This document shows positions 1 through 9,151 of a stretch of DNA of 17,285 nt, one piece after another (position 1 is the first letter of the stretch; every line of letters begins with the position of its first letter). Origin of the DNA: Geosiphon pyriformis (taxonomy: Eukaryota > Glomeromycota > Glomeromycetes > Archaeosporales > Geosiphonaceae); contig JAAOMT010000431.1 in assembly GCA_016748015.1 (NCBI GenBank), forward strand, positions 1-17,285, given 5' to 3'. The position numbers and the translations under genes were made by a program. Below the pieces are notes generated by a model. The model was not told where the DNA came from, ran no database searches, and saw only the letters and a list, made by a program, of their open reading frames with translations.

Positions 1-261
1 TCTAGTAGTTCCAATCCCATGTTCTAAAGAAAAACCAAGTAAAATATTGTCTGTCGAACGTTTTGAACTTTTATTATTCAAGCAATTGAATAGTTCTTCA
101 GGTGTTTTCATATTGCGCATTAGGTATTTTTTCACAAAGTTGGCAACTTTTGAATATTCACTAGTTGGAGAATTGGCCAAATTTTCTCTGATGATAATTG
201 ACGCTCCTTCAAGCCAGTCGAGGTTTAAGGTTGCGTTTTCAAATGATGAAGTTGAAGACAT
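1..261 (-). CDS. Sel1-like repeat protein, N-terminal part (runs off the left edge)
   Basis: Read on the minus strand, an ATG at 261-259 opens a frame of exactly 87 codons that reaches base 1 without a stop. The encoded residues are identical to the first 87 residues of the gene at 15366. They start MSSTSSFENATLNLDWLEGA and end in the first Sel1-like repeat (LGFSLEHGIGTTR). Sel1-like repeats are paired alpha-helices that form a curved scaffold for protein-protein contacts, so an adaptor role is the family-level expectation; the partner is unknown. The sequence ends before the repeat array, so I cannot tell whether this copy is complete. The gene is transcribed leftward, away from its twin on the right, and shares its upstream sequence. 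The open frame on the opposite strand at 47-274 is a shadow of this gene. Confidence 0.85.
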   Translation of the reverse strand, partial: MSSTSSFENATLNLDWLEGASIIIRENLANSPTSEYSKVANFVKKYLMRNMKTPEELFNCLNNKSSKRSTDNILLGFSLEHGIGTTR

Positions 262-488
262 GATTTTCAAATGACACAGATAAGTTAAAAACCTTGAATA
301 TTTTCTATGGGTAAAGAAAGATTTTTAACGAGTTCATCTTTGCTATTAAATAGGGATTTCAACTTATAATTTTTTAAATCACATTCCCAAGCAGGCTAGG
401 TCTTGGGAAAAATCTGAAACGCTGGAATATTCTGAAAATAAATTTTACTTCATAAAGGTTAGATTCCTTCATTTACATTGCTTAAATG

Positions 489-1127
489 GGCAAAAGGCGC
501 ACTATGCTTGTAATTATATCATCGCTATTTTTTTAAGTTACACTCTAGTTGGTGATTGCTGACGTCAATAGCTCATTGATAAATTTCTTTAAGATTTTCT
601 ATATGCATAATCTGGTTCTAAGGTTGCAGATCTTCTTTTCTAGCCCTAGCTGATTGGTAATAGCTCCAATAACAGGTTTAACATAATTCCTTCTTTCTCA
701 TTTATCTTTGAATTTGAGCGAGTAAATAAAACTAATTTAAGTATTAACGTGAAAATCCTAAGCCTTAACATTTAGCCTAAAACTTCATTTACTTATTTAT
801 ATTGAAGATCATCGAGAACAGGAATTCAAACTTAAATGACTGCAAAGATGCAAAAAGGCGAACTATGCATATTGCTATTTTTAGTTTAAATGAAAACTTA
901 AAATTGAGTTACATTTTGATTGGTGATTGCTGGTTTCAATAGCTCATTGATAAATTAGAGATTTTTCTAAATGCATAATTTAGTTTCAAAGTTGCATATG
1001 GTCTTCGTTAGCCCAGCCGCTTTTTTTAATATCAGTGATAGCTTGATAACAAGTTTAATACAATTTCCCTTGACTCTCGCTTCCATAATGTTTATCTTGA
1101 ATTTCAACGAGTCTATAAACCCAATTT
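489..1127. repeat. Diverged tandem duplication upstream of the left Sel1 gene
   Basis: A module at about 489-741 is repeated at about 849-1127, offset about 360 bp. Shared landmarks are GCAAAAGGCGCACTATGC / GCAAAAAGGCGAACTATGC, TTGGTGATTGCTG with CAATAGCTCATTGATAAATT, ATGCATAAT, TAGCTCCAATAACAGGTTTA / TAGCTTGATAACAAGTTTA, and a closing GAGT-ATAAA-CAATTTA stretch. The copies differ by many substitutions and indels. The proximal copy carries TGACGTCA at 560-567; the distal copy has TGGTTTCA there. Confidence 0.8.
560..567. promoter_or_regulatory. CRE-type palindrome TGACGTCA upstream of the left Sel1 gene
   Basis: A perfect 8 bp TGACGTCA, the consensus bound by CREB/ATF-type bZIP factors, lies about 300 bp upstream of the minus-strand ATG at 261. 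It is in the proximal module only. Binding is inferred from the motif alone. Confidence 0.35.
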
Positions 1128-2755
1128 AATTAAATAATTATCAAGAAACTGCTTTATGCATTTTATCAATAAATTATTATAAAGAAATGGTAAACCTCGA
1201 TATTGCTTTGATTTTCAGTCCAAAATTGTTGAAACTTAAATTTTTATCCGTTTTGAGCGTCTTTCACTTGGGAAATATTTGTATAAAATTTACTTACAAA
1301 AGTTACATCTCTTGCCTTGAGACGAAGTATAATCAATTTATAAGATTTGATATATTCGGCATTACTTTATAGAATAAAAAAAATTTTGGCTCTAATAAAA
1401 GAATTCACTCAAAAAAAGAAATTGAGTATATTAAAAGCTAACAATGTAATTTTACCAAGTTTATTAATATCTAAGTTCTTAAAATCTGAGAACAGTTCGT
1501 TTCTGCAAAGCATTTTAAATAAAAAAAATTGTTCACCTGATTGTGTCATTATAGGTTTAAGAATAAATTGATCCTTGTTAGTCAAGCTCGGGATGATGAA
1601 CAAACTAAAATTAAAATGAGGGAATAAAGAAGTTGTTATGAAGCAAAAGTTAGCAAGACCGAGTTATACTAAAAGATTCAGAACAAGTTTTGTGAAGCTA
1701 TAAAAAACATTAAATCTTGTTGTTTCAAAATTACTAGCGTCTTTTTTTAATTGAGTTATTATTTAAGTGAAATCGAATCAATTATTAGAACAGAGTTTTA
1801 AATAAATTAATCATACGTATAATCAATCAAATAATTTCTGTTCAAACCACTTTGCCAATTCCGAGTTCACTAACAAACTTTCTTTATGAACTTTAAAAAA
1901 TACCTGTCTAATTGAAATTCAAATTGACATTTATATATTAACAGTAGCCAATTTTTTCAAAAACCTTAAAAATTTCATTAAGTTTTTAAAGCTGACATAA
2001 AAATCTGGCCAGATTCATTGTGTTTTATATTTCAAGATACTGAAGTATGAGCAATAAGCGTTCAGAAATTCAATGTTGCAAACTTTCTTTTTGACAGTTT
2101 CAAAATATGAAATTCAATATCCCATGAATTTGCAAAGTTTATTTTCCTTTAACACTTTTTCAAACTTAAAAAAGAGTAGTTTAGAAAAATCCTTAAAATT
2201 AGGCCACCTATTGCTTTAAGCATGTGGTCCAAATTATTTGAGATTATTATTATCATATAAACATCTTTAATTTAAATGCCCTGATCGAATACCTTATAAA
2301 ATAAATATTTTGGAAAGATTGATTTTAAAAATATATTCTTTGTATTTTGCATAATAAAATTTTATTAAATTTCAAACTCGAAAATTTTATTATGTGAAAA
2401 TAACAAACCTACTATTAAAATCCATGTTTCATCTTTCACGAAATGTAAAAAGTTTTTTTTCGATAAAAACCTACAATAAATCATAGAGATGTACTTTTTT
2501 TTTCACCCAATTGAAAATAAATATTGATGAAATATTTGAGAATGCTAACCTTTATTCAATCAAAAACGATAAATTAAATTATTTCATTTTACACGAGTAT
2601 TAATAGCCAATTCATATTAGGAGTAATAAATGAATGATATAGAAAATTCATAAGGTTATTTACAATGATACGCTATTGAAATTTCAAAAATTTATGGGGG
2701 AATTTAATTTCAAAAACTCTGCTAATTAAACATGAATCTGACTTTTAAAAATAAC
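1128..2755. other. Gene-poor AT-rich stretch
   Basis: Apart from the possible coding relic at 1556-1749, I see only A/T-rich sequence with short open frames (1187-1372, 1347-1571, minus 1409-1603). These overlap one another, match no family I know and have no splice or start context. Confidence 0.6.
1556..1749 (+). pseudogene. Possible decayed coding fragment, charged and helix-like
   Basis: One plus-strand frame reads VSQARDDEQTKIKMRE, stop, then SCYEAKVSKTELY, stop, then KIQNKFCEAIKNIKSCC. The Glu/Lys-rich, heptad-like composition stands out from the A/T-rich surroundings and resembles coiled-coil protein sequence. Two in-frame stops and the lack of a start mean it is not a working gene as it stands. 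I do not recognise the family. It could be chance in A-rich DNA. Confidence 0.22.
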
Positions 2756-2950
2756 CATGACAGATTTTCGACGAGCTTTAGCTAATTTTTTGTTCTTCCA
2801 AACTTTTGTTATGGACTTTCATCTCGTGGCTATTTTAGCCTTTCTGGGGACAATATTTTATTAGAGATTTTTGACTTTGCCACAAAACAACGAGCAATAG
2901 AAAGCTCAATGGTCATAAGATATGAGAAGTGATGTGCCGTTAACTGACGC
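2755..2950. other. Possible transposon-end fragment
   Basis: This is a locally more GC-rich block containing CTGGGGACAAT at 2844-2854 and a GCCACAAAA string near 2880. A GCCACAAAA and a GGGGACAAT occur together again near 4394-4418, in the same orientation. The GGGACAA core resembles the ends of Tc1/mariner-type elements and of the candidate element at 7083-7480. No matching inverted partner was found, so this is at best a solo end. Confidence 0.2.
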
Positions 2951-3224
2951 AAGAATGTCAAATAGCATTATCTTAATTGTAAAATATCCATTCGGAAACA
3001 CTAGTTTTACAAAAAGTCCAAATTAGCTTAAACTCTTTTTTTTGATACCTTTTTTTAATGGTGAAGTTTCACCAAAATTTATTAAAAGGAATATATATTT
3101 TGGTTTTTTGCAATATTTGCTACAACTTTCTGTCATAACCAAATTCAGAGATACCAAAACAAAGCTAGGTTTAAAAGTATGGAAAATGGAAATGTTTTTG
3201 AAAAATTTATTGCTGCCAAAATAA

Positions 3225-4380
3225 AATTTGCTGGTTTATAATAATATGATATTATTTATTTTAAAAACTTGGTTTTAACAATTTGTGACTTTAACTTATT
3301 AATTAATTTTTATAAACAAAGAAGATATTAAAATTTTCATTCTGTCAAATTTAAAAAATTATCAGTTAAAAACATTTTTAAGACCAAATTAGTTAACGTT
3401 TATAATTATTAAAAAGATGCAATTGTTACTTTTAAAACTGGTGCATTAGAGAAACTAAGATTATTCTTAATTTTTTTACTTTTAATCAATTATTTTTTGA
3501 TTTTTAATGGTTAATTTATTTAATTTATATTTAGATAGCTGTTAACTGTTGAGTTAAAACTTTTTTAAAACAAAATTTACCAAACTGCTTATATGTTTGA
3601 ATTTTTAAATAAAGTAAACATTGTATTAAAAATTATTATATTTAAACTAATAAATTATTGCCAATTTTAAAAAATATTTAAAATGTTTTTGGCCAACAAA
3701 AATGCTATACTATGATCTGTATTTAGAGATAATACATACAATCCAATTAAATAGTTAAAAAATCTGTTATAACTAACCAGTATAATAATAATTCCCAAAT
3801 TCAAATAATTGGTAGATATCTTGAGTTACTTGGTTCCATTAATATAAACAAAAACTAGTTAATTGAGTAAATCTTGATAGAAAATTTAGTTTTTTACCAA
3901 AAAATGAGAACTAATTTATTTTATGCTTTTTTAAAAAAGCAATTATTCAAAAATAAACAACCAAAAAATCTAGAATTTTAACAAAACAAAAAAAAGGTTG
4001 CTTATATTCAATTATAAAGTGATTCATGTATTTATAACATATAAATCGGTATTTTTCAAAGTTTATTCTATAGTAATACTTGAAAAAATATGAAAAAGCT
4101 TAAAGGTATTAAAAATTCATAATTATATTCAATTTTTCAATAAAAATCTTTTTGAATGCAAGATTAAATTGATAATAGAGTATTCTTTAATATATTTTTG
4201 GTGTCATTTTTCAAAATAACGAAAAGTACTACCAAAAAGCAGAGATATCAATAATATACTATTCACAAAGAAGTCCCTTAAATAATAAATCAAATAGTTT
4301 TCGAGATTTTTGTTTATTTGTGCGATTTCAATCTGAGATCTCTTTATTAAGGATTGCATGTAAAAAAAAACAGATTTGAT
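3225..4380. other. Very AT-rich stretch with nothing recognisable
   Basis: A/T homopolymer-rich sequence. Stops are dense in all frames and no conserved motif or sizeable repeat is visible. Confidence 0.6.
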
Positions 4381-4697
4381 TCAATTTGGCAATGCCACAA
4401 AAATTGATGGGGGACAATGAAGTGATTTTCTTGACTTGAGGTCATTTTAGATTATCATTTTACAATTCCCAAATTGAGCCTTTAAAACCGCAAATCAGAA
4501 TGGAAGGGGTGATTTAGTTTTTTGCAAATCAAATCTTTCATACACAGGCTTTAATAATGTGCACTTTCGAAAAATAAAAGCTATGAAATCAGTGCGTTTG
4601 ACATTGATCAAAATTAACATCTTTTTTTGATTTTTTTGACAAGCGGGTGTCTGGCAAAATTCAATCACAATACGTATCGTTTCAATATTGATTTTCG

Positions 4698-4797
4698 ATT
4701 TATAGCAATCGTTGTTCTGTTCTCGACTCACGTGAGCCAATAACGATGCCAGCATGCCTCACTTCCTGCTATGTCATCATTTGAGACAGTGACGTCA
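4698..4797 (-). promoter_or_regulatory. Promoter-like cluster: CRE, inverted CCAAT box, E-box, TATA
   Basis: Read on the minus strand, TGACGTCA (4797-4790) is followed by ATTGG (4742-4738, an inverted CCAAT box), the 10 bp palindrome CTCACGTGAG (4736-4727, with a CACGTG core) and TATAAAT (4704-4698). The order and spacing resemble a compact RNA polymerase II promoter. Downstream on the minus strand a short open frame (4755-4495, with an internal ATG at 4620 giving 41 residues) matches nothing I know. The region is clearly richer in G+C than its surroundings. That a gene starts here is an inference. Confidence 0.3.
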
Positions 4798-4804
4798 GTA
4801 GGCT

Positions 4805-5205
4805 GGAAGATAATATATTTTTTCAGACACAATTAAACGAAAAAAAAAGAATGGAATAATACTGAAAATACTTCACGTCTTAGAGCCTGTAACTGTCCTG
4901 GTTTGCTAACTTTTCATTTGGCCTTCCTCATATTTGTACTTCATTAGCCTGTTCTTTAAAAAGGTCAAAATCTCAGAAGAGAAGGGAAATTAGCAGGCAA
5001 ATTTCTTCAGCTCTTCCCACACCAACAATTCAAGAATTCAGAAATGTTTTTTCTCATTAAAAGTAAAAGTGACACTTTAATTCTTAAGGTGAAAGAACTA
5101 ATCAAAAAGACTTTCAACACATAATTAAAAATATTGAATATAATAAATTTATTATCTGGAAAGTTAATATTTCTTCTAACCAAAAAAATAAAATTAAGCA
5201 TCTCA
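4805..5205. other. Moderately GC-richer stretch, no definable gene
   Basis: A plus-strand frame near 4960-5058 reads RSKSQKRREISRQISSALPT and continues to FRNVFSH before stops appear. The minus-strand frame 5201-5007 is probably its shadow. It could be a decayed exon. Nothing identifies a family and no start or splice pair is convincing. Confidence 0.2.
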
Positions 5206-6660
5206 GTCTCAATAAAGCAAACAGTCTAGATGAATTCAAATAATTAGTAAATATTAACTTAAAAAGTTTTTTCTTAAATATTTTCACACCATAATTAGAA
5301 TTATTCCTGATAAATAATTGATATTGGCTTTTTTTTTAATATCTCAATTTGTTTTAAACATCATATTTTTAAACATTGACTACTGGTGTGTTGAAAACTA
5401 CATTTTATATTATACATTTTTTTCTTATATATATTGATTAACAGTAAAAAAAATTTGGACCAAATATTAAAATATTCTTAAAAATGATTATTTATATGAA
5501 GAAGCTTAAATTCAAAATAAGTCTAATAATTTTTTAGATAGAACAAAATAATAAAATTTGAGCATTGATTATTTGTCAAAATTATATTGTAATAATAACT
5601 TTTATTTTGTTTTTAAATACTTATTTATTTGTATTATTCATTTTCTTAATTATTACAAACTAATTTTGAATATTGTTAAGATAAATTCTTTTTTAAAAAG
5701 TACATTAATTATTTTATATTAAATATTTTAATAATTCAAAACTTTGAATAATATGTTATTGAATTTATATTAACTTAATATTTTTAATAAGAATGAAAAT
5801 TTGTTTAACAGCATATTAATTACAATAAACTAAAGTTGATAATATATAATTATTATCGTAAATTAGGCATTAACAATTACAAAATTATTATTAATAATAA
5901 ATTTTATTTTTTTATTTCATTCTTAATTTAGAATTTGGCACTTATATTTATGCTTTATAAATAATAAGTAAAACTTCAAATGAGATTAGAAATATACAAA
6001 ATAAATAATATTAGCACATAAACATTTCAGATAACTTAGTTAATTAATTTTTAAAAACAAAATCTTTGGCAATTAATATTTATATAAGTTCAGTTTTTAA
6101 AACATCATATAATAATCTAAAAATCGGAAAAATCTTGTCAAAAAAAGGCACACTTTTAAATATAGACTTTTTAGTACACTGGCTGTTTTCTGTATAATAA
6201 TTTCATGTAAAATCAGCAGTTTTTTGGCTAGTTAAGCTAAATGTTACACCAAAACTGTTTTAATCCAATCAAAATTTTTTACCAAAAAGGACATCAATGT
6301 ACTTAATAGTACATTTGATTTTTCATTAAGCACAATTAGTAAACTCACAGAAGTTCTTTACAAAATGTTATGCATTGTTTGACACAACAGAACACCTATT
6401 TTAAAATACTTTTTTTTAATTTCAATCAGCAGCAAATACTCAAACTTGGTTATAGTACTGGCCTAATTTTTCAATCTCTTAAATATTCTTGTAACCAAAA
6501 ACTTTAAAATCTAAAATAAAAATTTTACCGTGTTAAATTAGCATATTTATCTATCTGCGAAAATCCAAACATTATTCAAAGAGGTAAATAGCTGGTGCAA
6601 CTAAAAAAACTTTTAAGCGATCATTCAGAAGCAGAAATTCACATAAATTATTTCAGGTAT
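5205..6660. other. Very AT-rich stretch without genes
   Basis: Mostly A/T runs with stops in every frame. The only small structure noted is a perfect hairpin at 6296-6315 (AATGTACT, loop TAAT, AGTACATT). Confidence 0.6.
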
Positions 6661-6669
6661 TAACTACTA

Positions 6670-6751
6670 AGTTATTACCAATGAAGCAGTCAGTTATTGA
6701 GCAAAGAATAAAGTAATTATCAATGAAGCAGTCAGTTATTGAGAAATGAAA
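6670..6751. repeat. 42 bp direct tandem duplication
   Basis: The 23 bp string CAATGAAGCAG...TATTGAG at 6679-6701 recurs exactly at 6721-6743, 42 bp downstream. The flanks are also similar (GTTATTAC / GTAATTAT before it). No larger array is present. Confidence 0.85.
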
Positions 6752-7082
6752 CTTTCAAAAAAATAGTGAATACTGATTTTTTCTATTAAAAAAAAGGCTA
6801 TGTTGAACTCACGGAATAAGATACTCCCATAATCATACAGATATATGGATTTAGGAAGGATAATGAGAAATTTTACATAGGATCAATTATATTTTAACAT
6901 TGGGACAATATTAATTCTTTACTTTCTTTAAAAGACATCTATTCTCTTTGATGATCCAATTTTGGCTTTAGTGATTGTAAGACAACTTAAATTTAAATTG
7001 GCGTAAGATTTTAAATATTACACTAAATCAGGATTTTCAAATTAGGTTCGACAAAAACAATCTTTCGAAAGAGTTTTACTAA

Positions 7083-7480
7083 TACAGTCTGGGACAATGG
7101 AACAAATTTACAACCTAATGAATTCGGGCCGATTTGCATTCTGTAACATACTGTAGTATAGAACTGGAACACAAGGTAAGTGGCCAAGTCTCTGATAAAT
7201 TTTTTAGCGCATTATTATAATAACTTTTTTAAAAAACCTTACTTTGAAATGTCAGTTTCTAAGGCAAAAAAATGCAACCCAAGCCGTGCTATATTTGTGG
7301 AAGGAGGGAAATGGACGACGAAAGAAAATTACGACAAATGCTGATATTCCCTAATCAGGTTAGGGGGATCGATGAAGCGGCTTTGTGAACTAATTATAGA
7401 AGATTTACCTTTAAAATAAGATTAATTTGATTTGTTAGTTGAGATATAATAGCCATCCATATTATTTGTCCCAGAATGTA
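7083..7480. mobile_element. Candidate miniature (MITE-like) Tc1/mariner-type element
   Basis: The left end TACAGTCTGGGACAA (7083-7097) and the reverse complement of the right end, TACATTCTGGGACAA (7480-7466), match at 14 of 15 positions. Each terminus begins with TA, as expected for a TA target duplication of the Tc1/mariner superfamily. The enclosed body is about 394 bp and carries no transposase. The similarity fades beyond 15 bp, so a chance pairing is possible. A decayed transposase of that superfamily lies 500 bp downstream but is not shown to be related. Confidence 0.35.
7110..7358 (+). other. Exon-like GC-richer segment with a candidate intron
   Basis: A consensus donor (ACAAG then GTAAGT, boundary near 7174) is followed by a possible acceptor (TGTCAG, near 7252), giving an intron of about 80 bp, a size like those in the lipase-like gene. 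The segment after it (about 7253-7358) is open in all three plus frames for most of its length. One frame begins MQPKPCYICGRREMDDERKL (from 7272), another reads SKAKKCNPSRAIFVEGGKWT. Because no single frame can be preferred and no family is recognised, I do not call a gene. Confidence 0.2.
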
Positions 7481-7984
7481 TCAGTAATTTGATCCAATTT
7501 TATCTTTTCTTTTTTTTTCACTGGTGATTTCTTTGCAAAGCTAATTAAAGAATATTGTTTGACCGTTCTATGAAAATTCTTTAGCCGTTATTTGAAGCAA
7601 TCAGGCAAATTGCTATTTATAATGACTCATTTGTTTCAATTTATTTAAAATTGGGTTGTCTCTCAACTGCTTGAAAGCCAAAAATGCACCGATAAAAAAT
7701 AATTGGTAAACTTTTGAGACAGATAAATCTATTCTCCCTATTTGGACTTTAATTTTGATACACAAGCAAAAACATTTTATTATTGCATAAAAAAATACAA
7801 AATAATAATTATAATTAAAAATATTTATTTATACTATTTCTTGTTTTTTTTTATATTATAAGCTCTATTCCAACTACTGAACTCTCTGTAATTTAGTGAA
7901 GATGTACAAGATTTGCAGCAAGCTGATCAGGTAAGCAATTTTATTATTTTGTTAATTGGACTTTTAAGTTTAAATTTATTTTTT

Positions 7985-8800
7985 CTACATTATTTTATAA
8001 ACCTCAAATATTCTGAATCAGGTCATATTTGATAGTCATGAAATAAAATTAGCATCATTTTCCTGACTTTTTCAACAATTTTTTGGATCATTGTCTTTCT
8101 ACAAGGCTCACTTTATAAAATTATTTCAAAAAGCATATCAACAGATGAAAAAAGACCCCATTTTTATATTTTAGTCATAAAATCAGCATTGAGACTGTGT
8201 TGGGAAGCTAAAAATTTTACCAAAACCTGAAAGCTGAAGCTGAAAAACAACTCCATACATTAACTTTAAATGGGTGCTTTACAGACCGGAATAATATATT
8301 TGTACAAGAAACTGCCAAATTTTTAAGGTTGGTTGGTTTGGACGAAATGTGCCTTCATCTGAAAATATAACTTGACTCCAGTTAAAAACTTTATGACTTT
8401 TTGCCCATTGCAAACGGGGTTTTTTGTTTGTTAATGAGTAAAAATTTGGAAAGGTTAGCCACATATTTACTCTGGCTCGTACGTAAACGTCGTTGAACAG
8501 AGTCTACACTAATTTTAACGTTTTGTTTTTTCATTTCCCTTTTATATCAATAATTAAATGAATTTTTTTGCAAGTTGTACAATTTTGGCATATTGCTTGG
8601 GCGTTGTAATTCGATTTTGATTGGTCACTTGGGTTTATTGTTTCCTTACATCTTTTAGCCAATAAAGAGCTGTAGACTTACTACAATGAATGTACTTTGC
8701 TATATCTGCAAGTCCAAGTTTTTGGGTTTGGGATGTATTTGAAAAAATGATTTCGTATCGCTTATATATTGGAACTTGATCATCGTAAAATATCTAATGT
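7985..8800 (-). pseudogene. Tc1/mariner transposase pseudogene
   Basis: Minus-strand reading gives, in order, the parts of a Tc1-like transposase, which cuts and pastes its element at TA sites. The N-terminal helix-turn-helix reads KLGLADIAKYIHCSKSTALY, followed by ITTPKQYAKIVQLAKKF and the second DNA-binding helix region VKISVDSVQRRLRTSQSKYV. The catalytic core has WAKSHKVFNWSQVIFSDEGT (first Asp codon at 8359-8357), VKHPFKVNVWSCFSA, and KDNDPKN (8095-8081 covers DNDPK), then a degraded equivalent of the PDLNPIE segment near 8000-8030. These parts lie in different frames and are separated by several stops, including one after LKDVRKQ, one after AKKFI and one after KI in the core. At least two frameshifts are needed. 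No terminal repeats were found. It is a relic, not an active element. Confidence 0.9.
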
Positions 8801-8975
8801 GGAAGATCTATCATTCGGAGAATTTTCTCTATTAGACTTTAAACCCAAGAAAAAAATCTTTTTAAAACTGAGGAACCTTATTTATTTACCTGGAATAAAG
8901 AAAATTTCTCGATTTTTACATTATTTACAAAATTAAAAAGTTACTCATATTGAGTCTAGATCTGATTTTATTGTA

Positions 8976-8977
<2 letters not shown>

Positions 8978-9015
<38 letters not shown>

Positions 9016-9048
9016 TAATAATAATAATAATAATGATGATAATAAAAA
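8978..9048. repeat. AAT trinucleotide microsatellite
   Basis: An almost uninterrupted AAT/ATA run of about 70 bp with a few TGA/GAT interruptions, just upstream of the P450 relic. Confidence 0.95.
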
Positions 9049-9151
9049 TACGGGTTTATGGTTTTACTATAGATATCCAAAATCATTTTTAAAAATTCAG
9101 TTTTAATTTGTAAGGAATTTTTAATATCTTGATTAAATAGCTTTCTTTTAA

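Larger units (their letters stand above)
1..1012. repeat. Left arm of a 1 kb inverted repeat
   Basis: Position p here pairs with position 15627 minus p on the other arm, exactly so for 1-696. By eye I found no mismatch in 1-696, which covers the first 87 codons and the 435 bp upstream. From 697 to about 1012 there are roughly a dozen substitutions and at least two short indels. Similarity ends near 1012. The arm runs off the left edge, so its true length is unknown. Confidence 0.93.

Noticed and set aside
47-274. 75-codon plus-strand frame, with an identical minus-strand frame at 15353-15580
   Set aside because: Both are antisense shadows of the Sel1 N-terminus, duplicated only because the arms are inverted copies.
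3042-3224. 60-codon plus-strand frame
   Set aside because: It is short, A/T-driven in composition, matches no family and has no splice or start context.
6296-6315. Hairpin AATGTACT-TAAT-AGTACATT as a terminator or RNA element
   Set aside because: An 8 bp A/T-rich stem in such DNA is expected by chance, and no gene adjoins it.
5205-6660. AT-rich block as a replication origin or centromere piece
   Set aside because: Low G+C alone is not evidence; no ordered motif or satellite is present.
8279-8464. 61-codon minus-strand frame as an independent gene
   Set aside because: It is a fragment of the frameshifted Tc1/mariner transposase; neighbouring frames carry the rest of the same protein.
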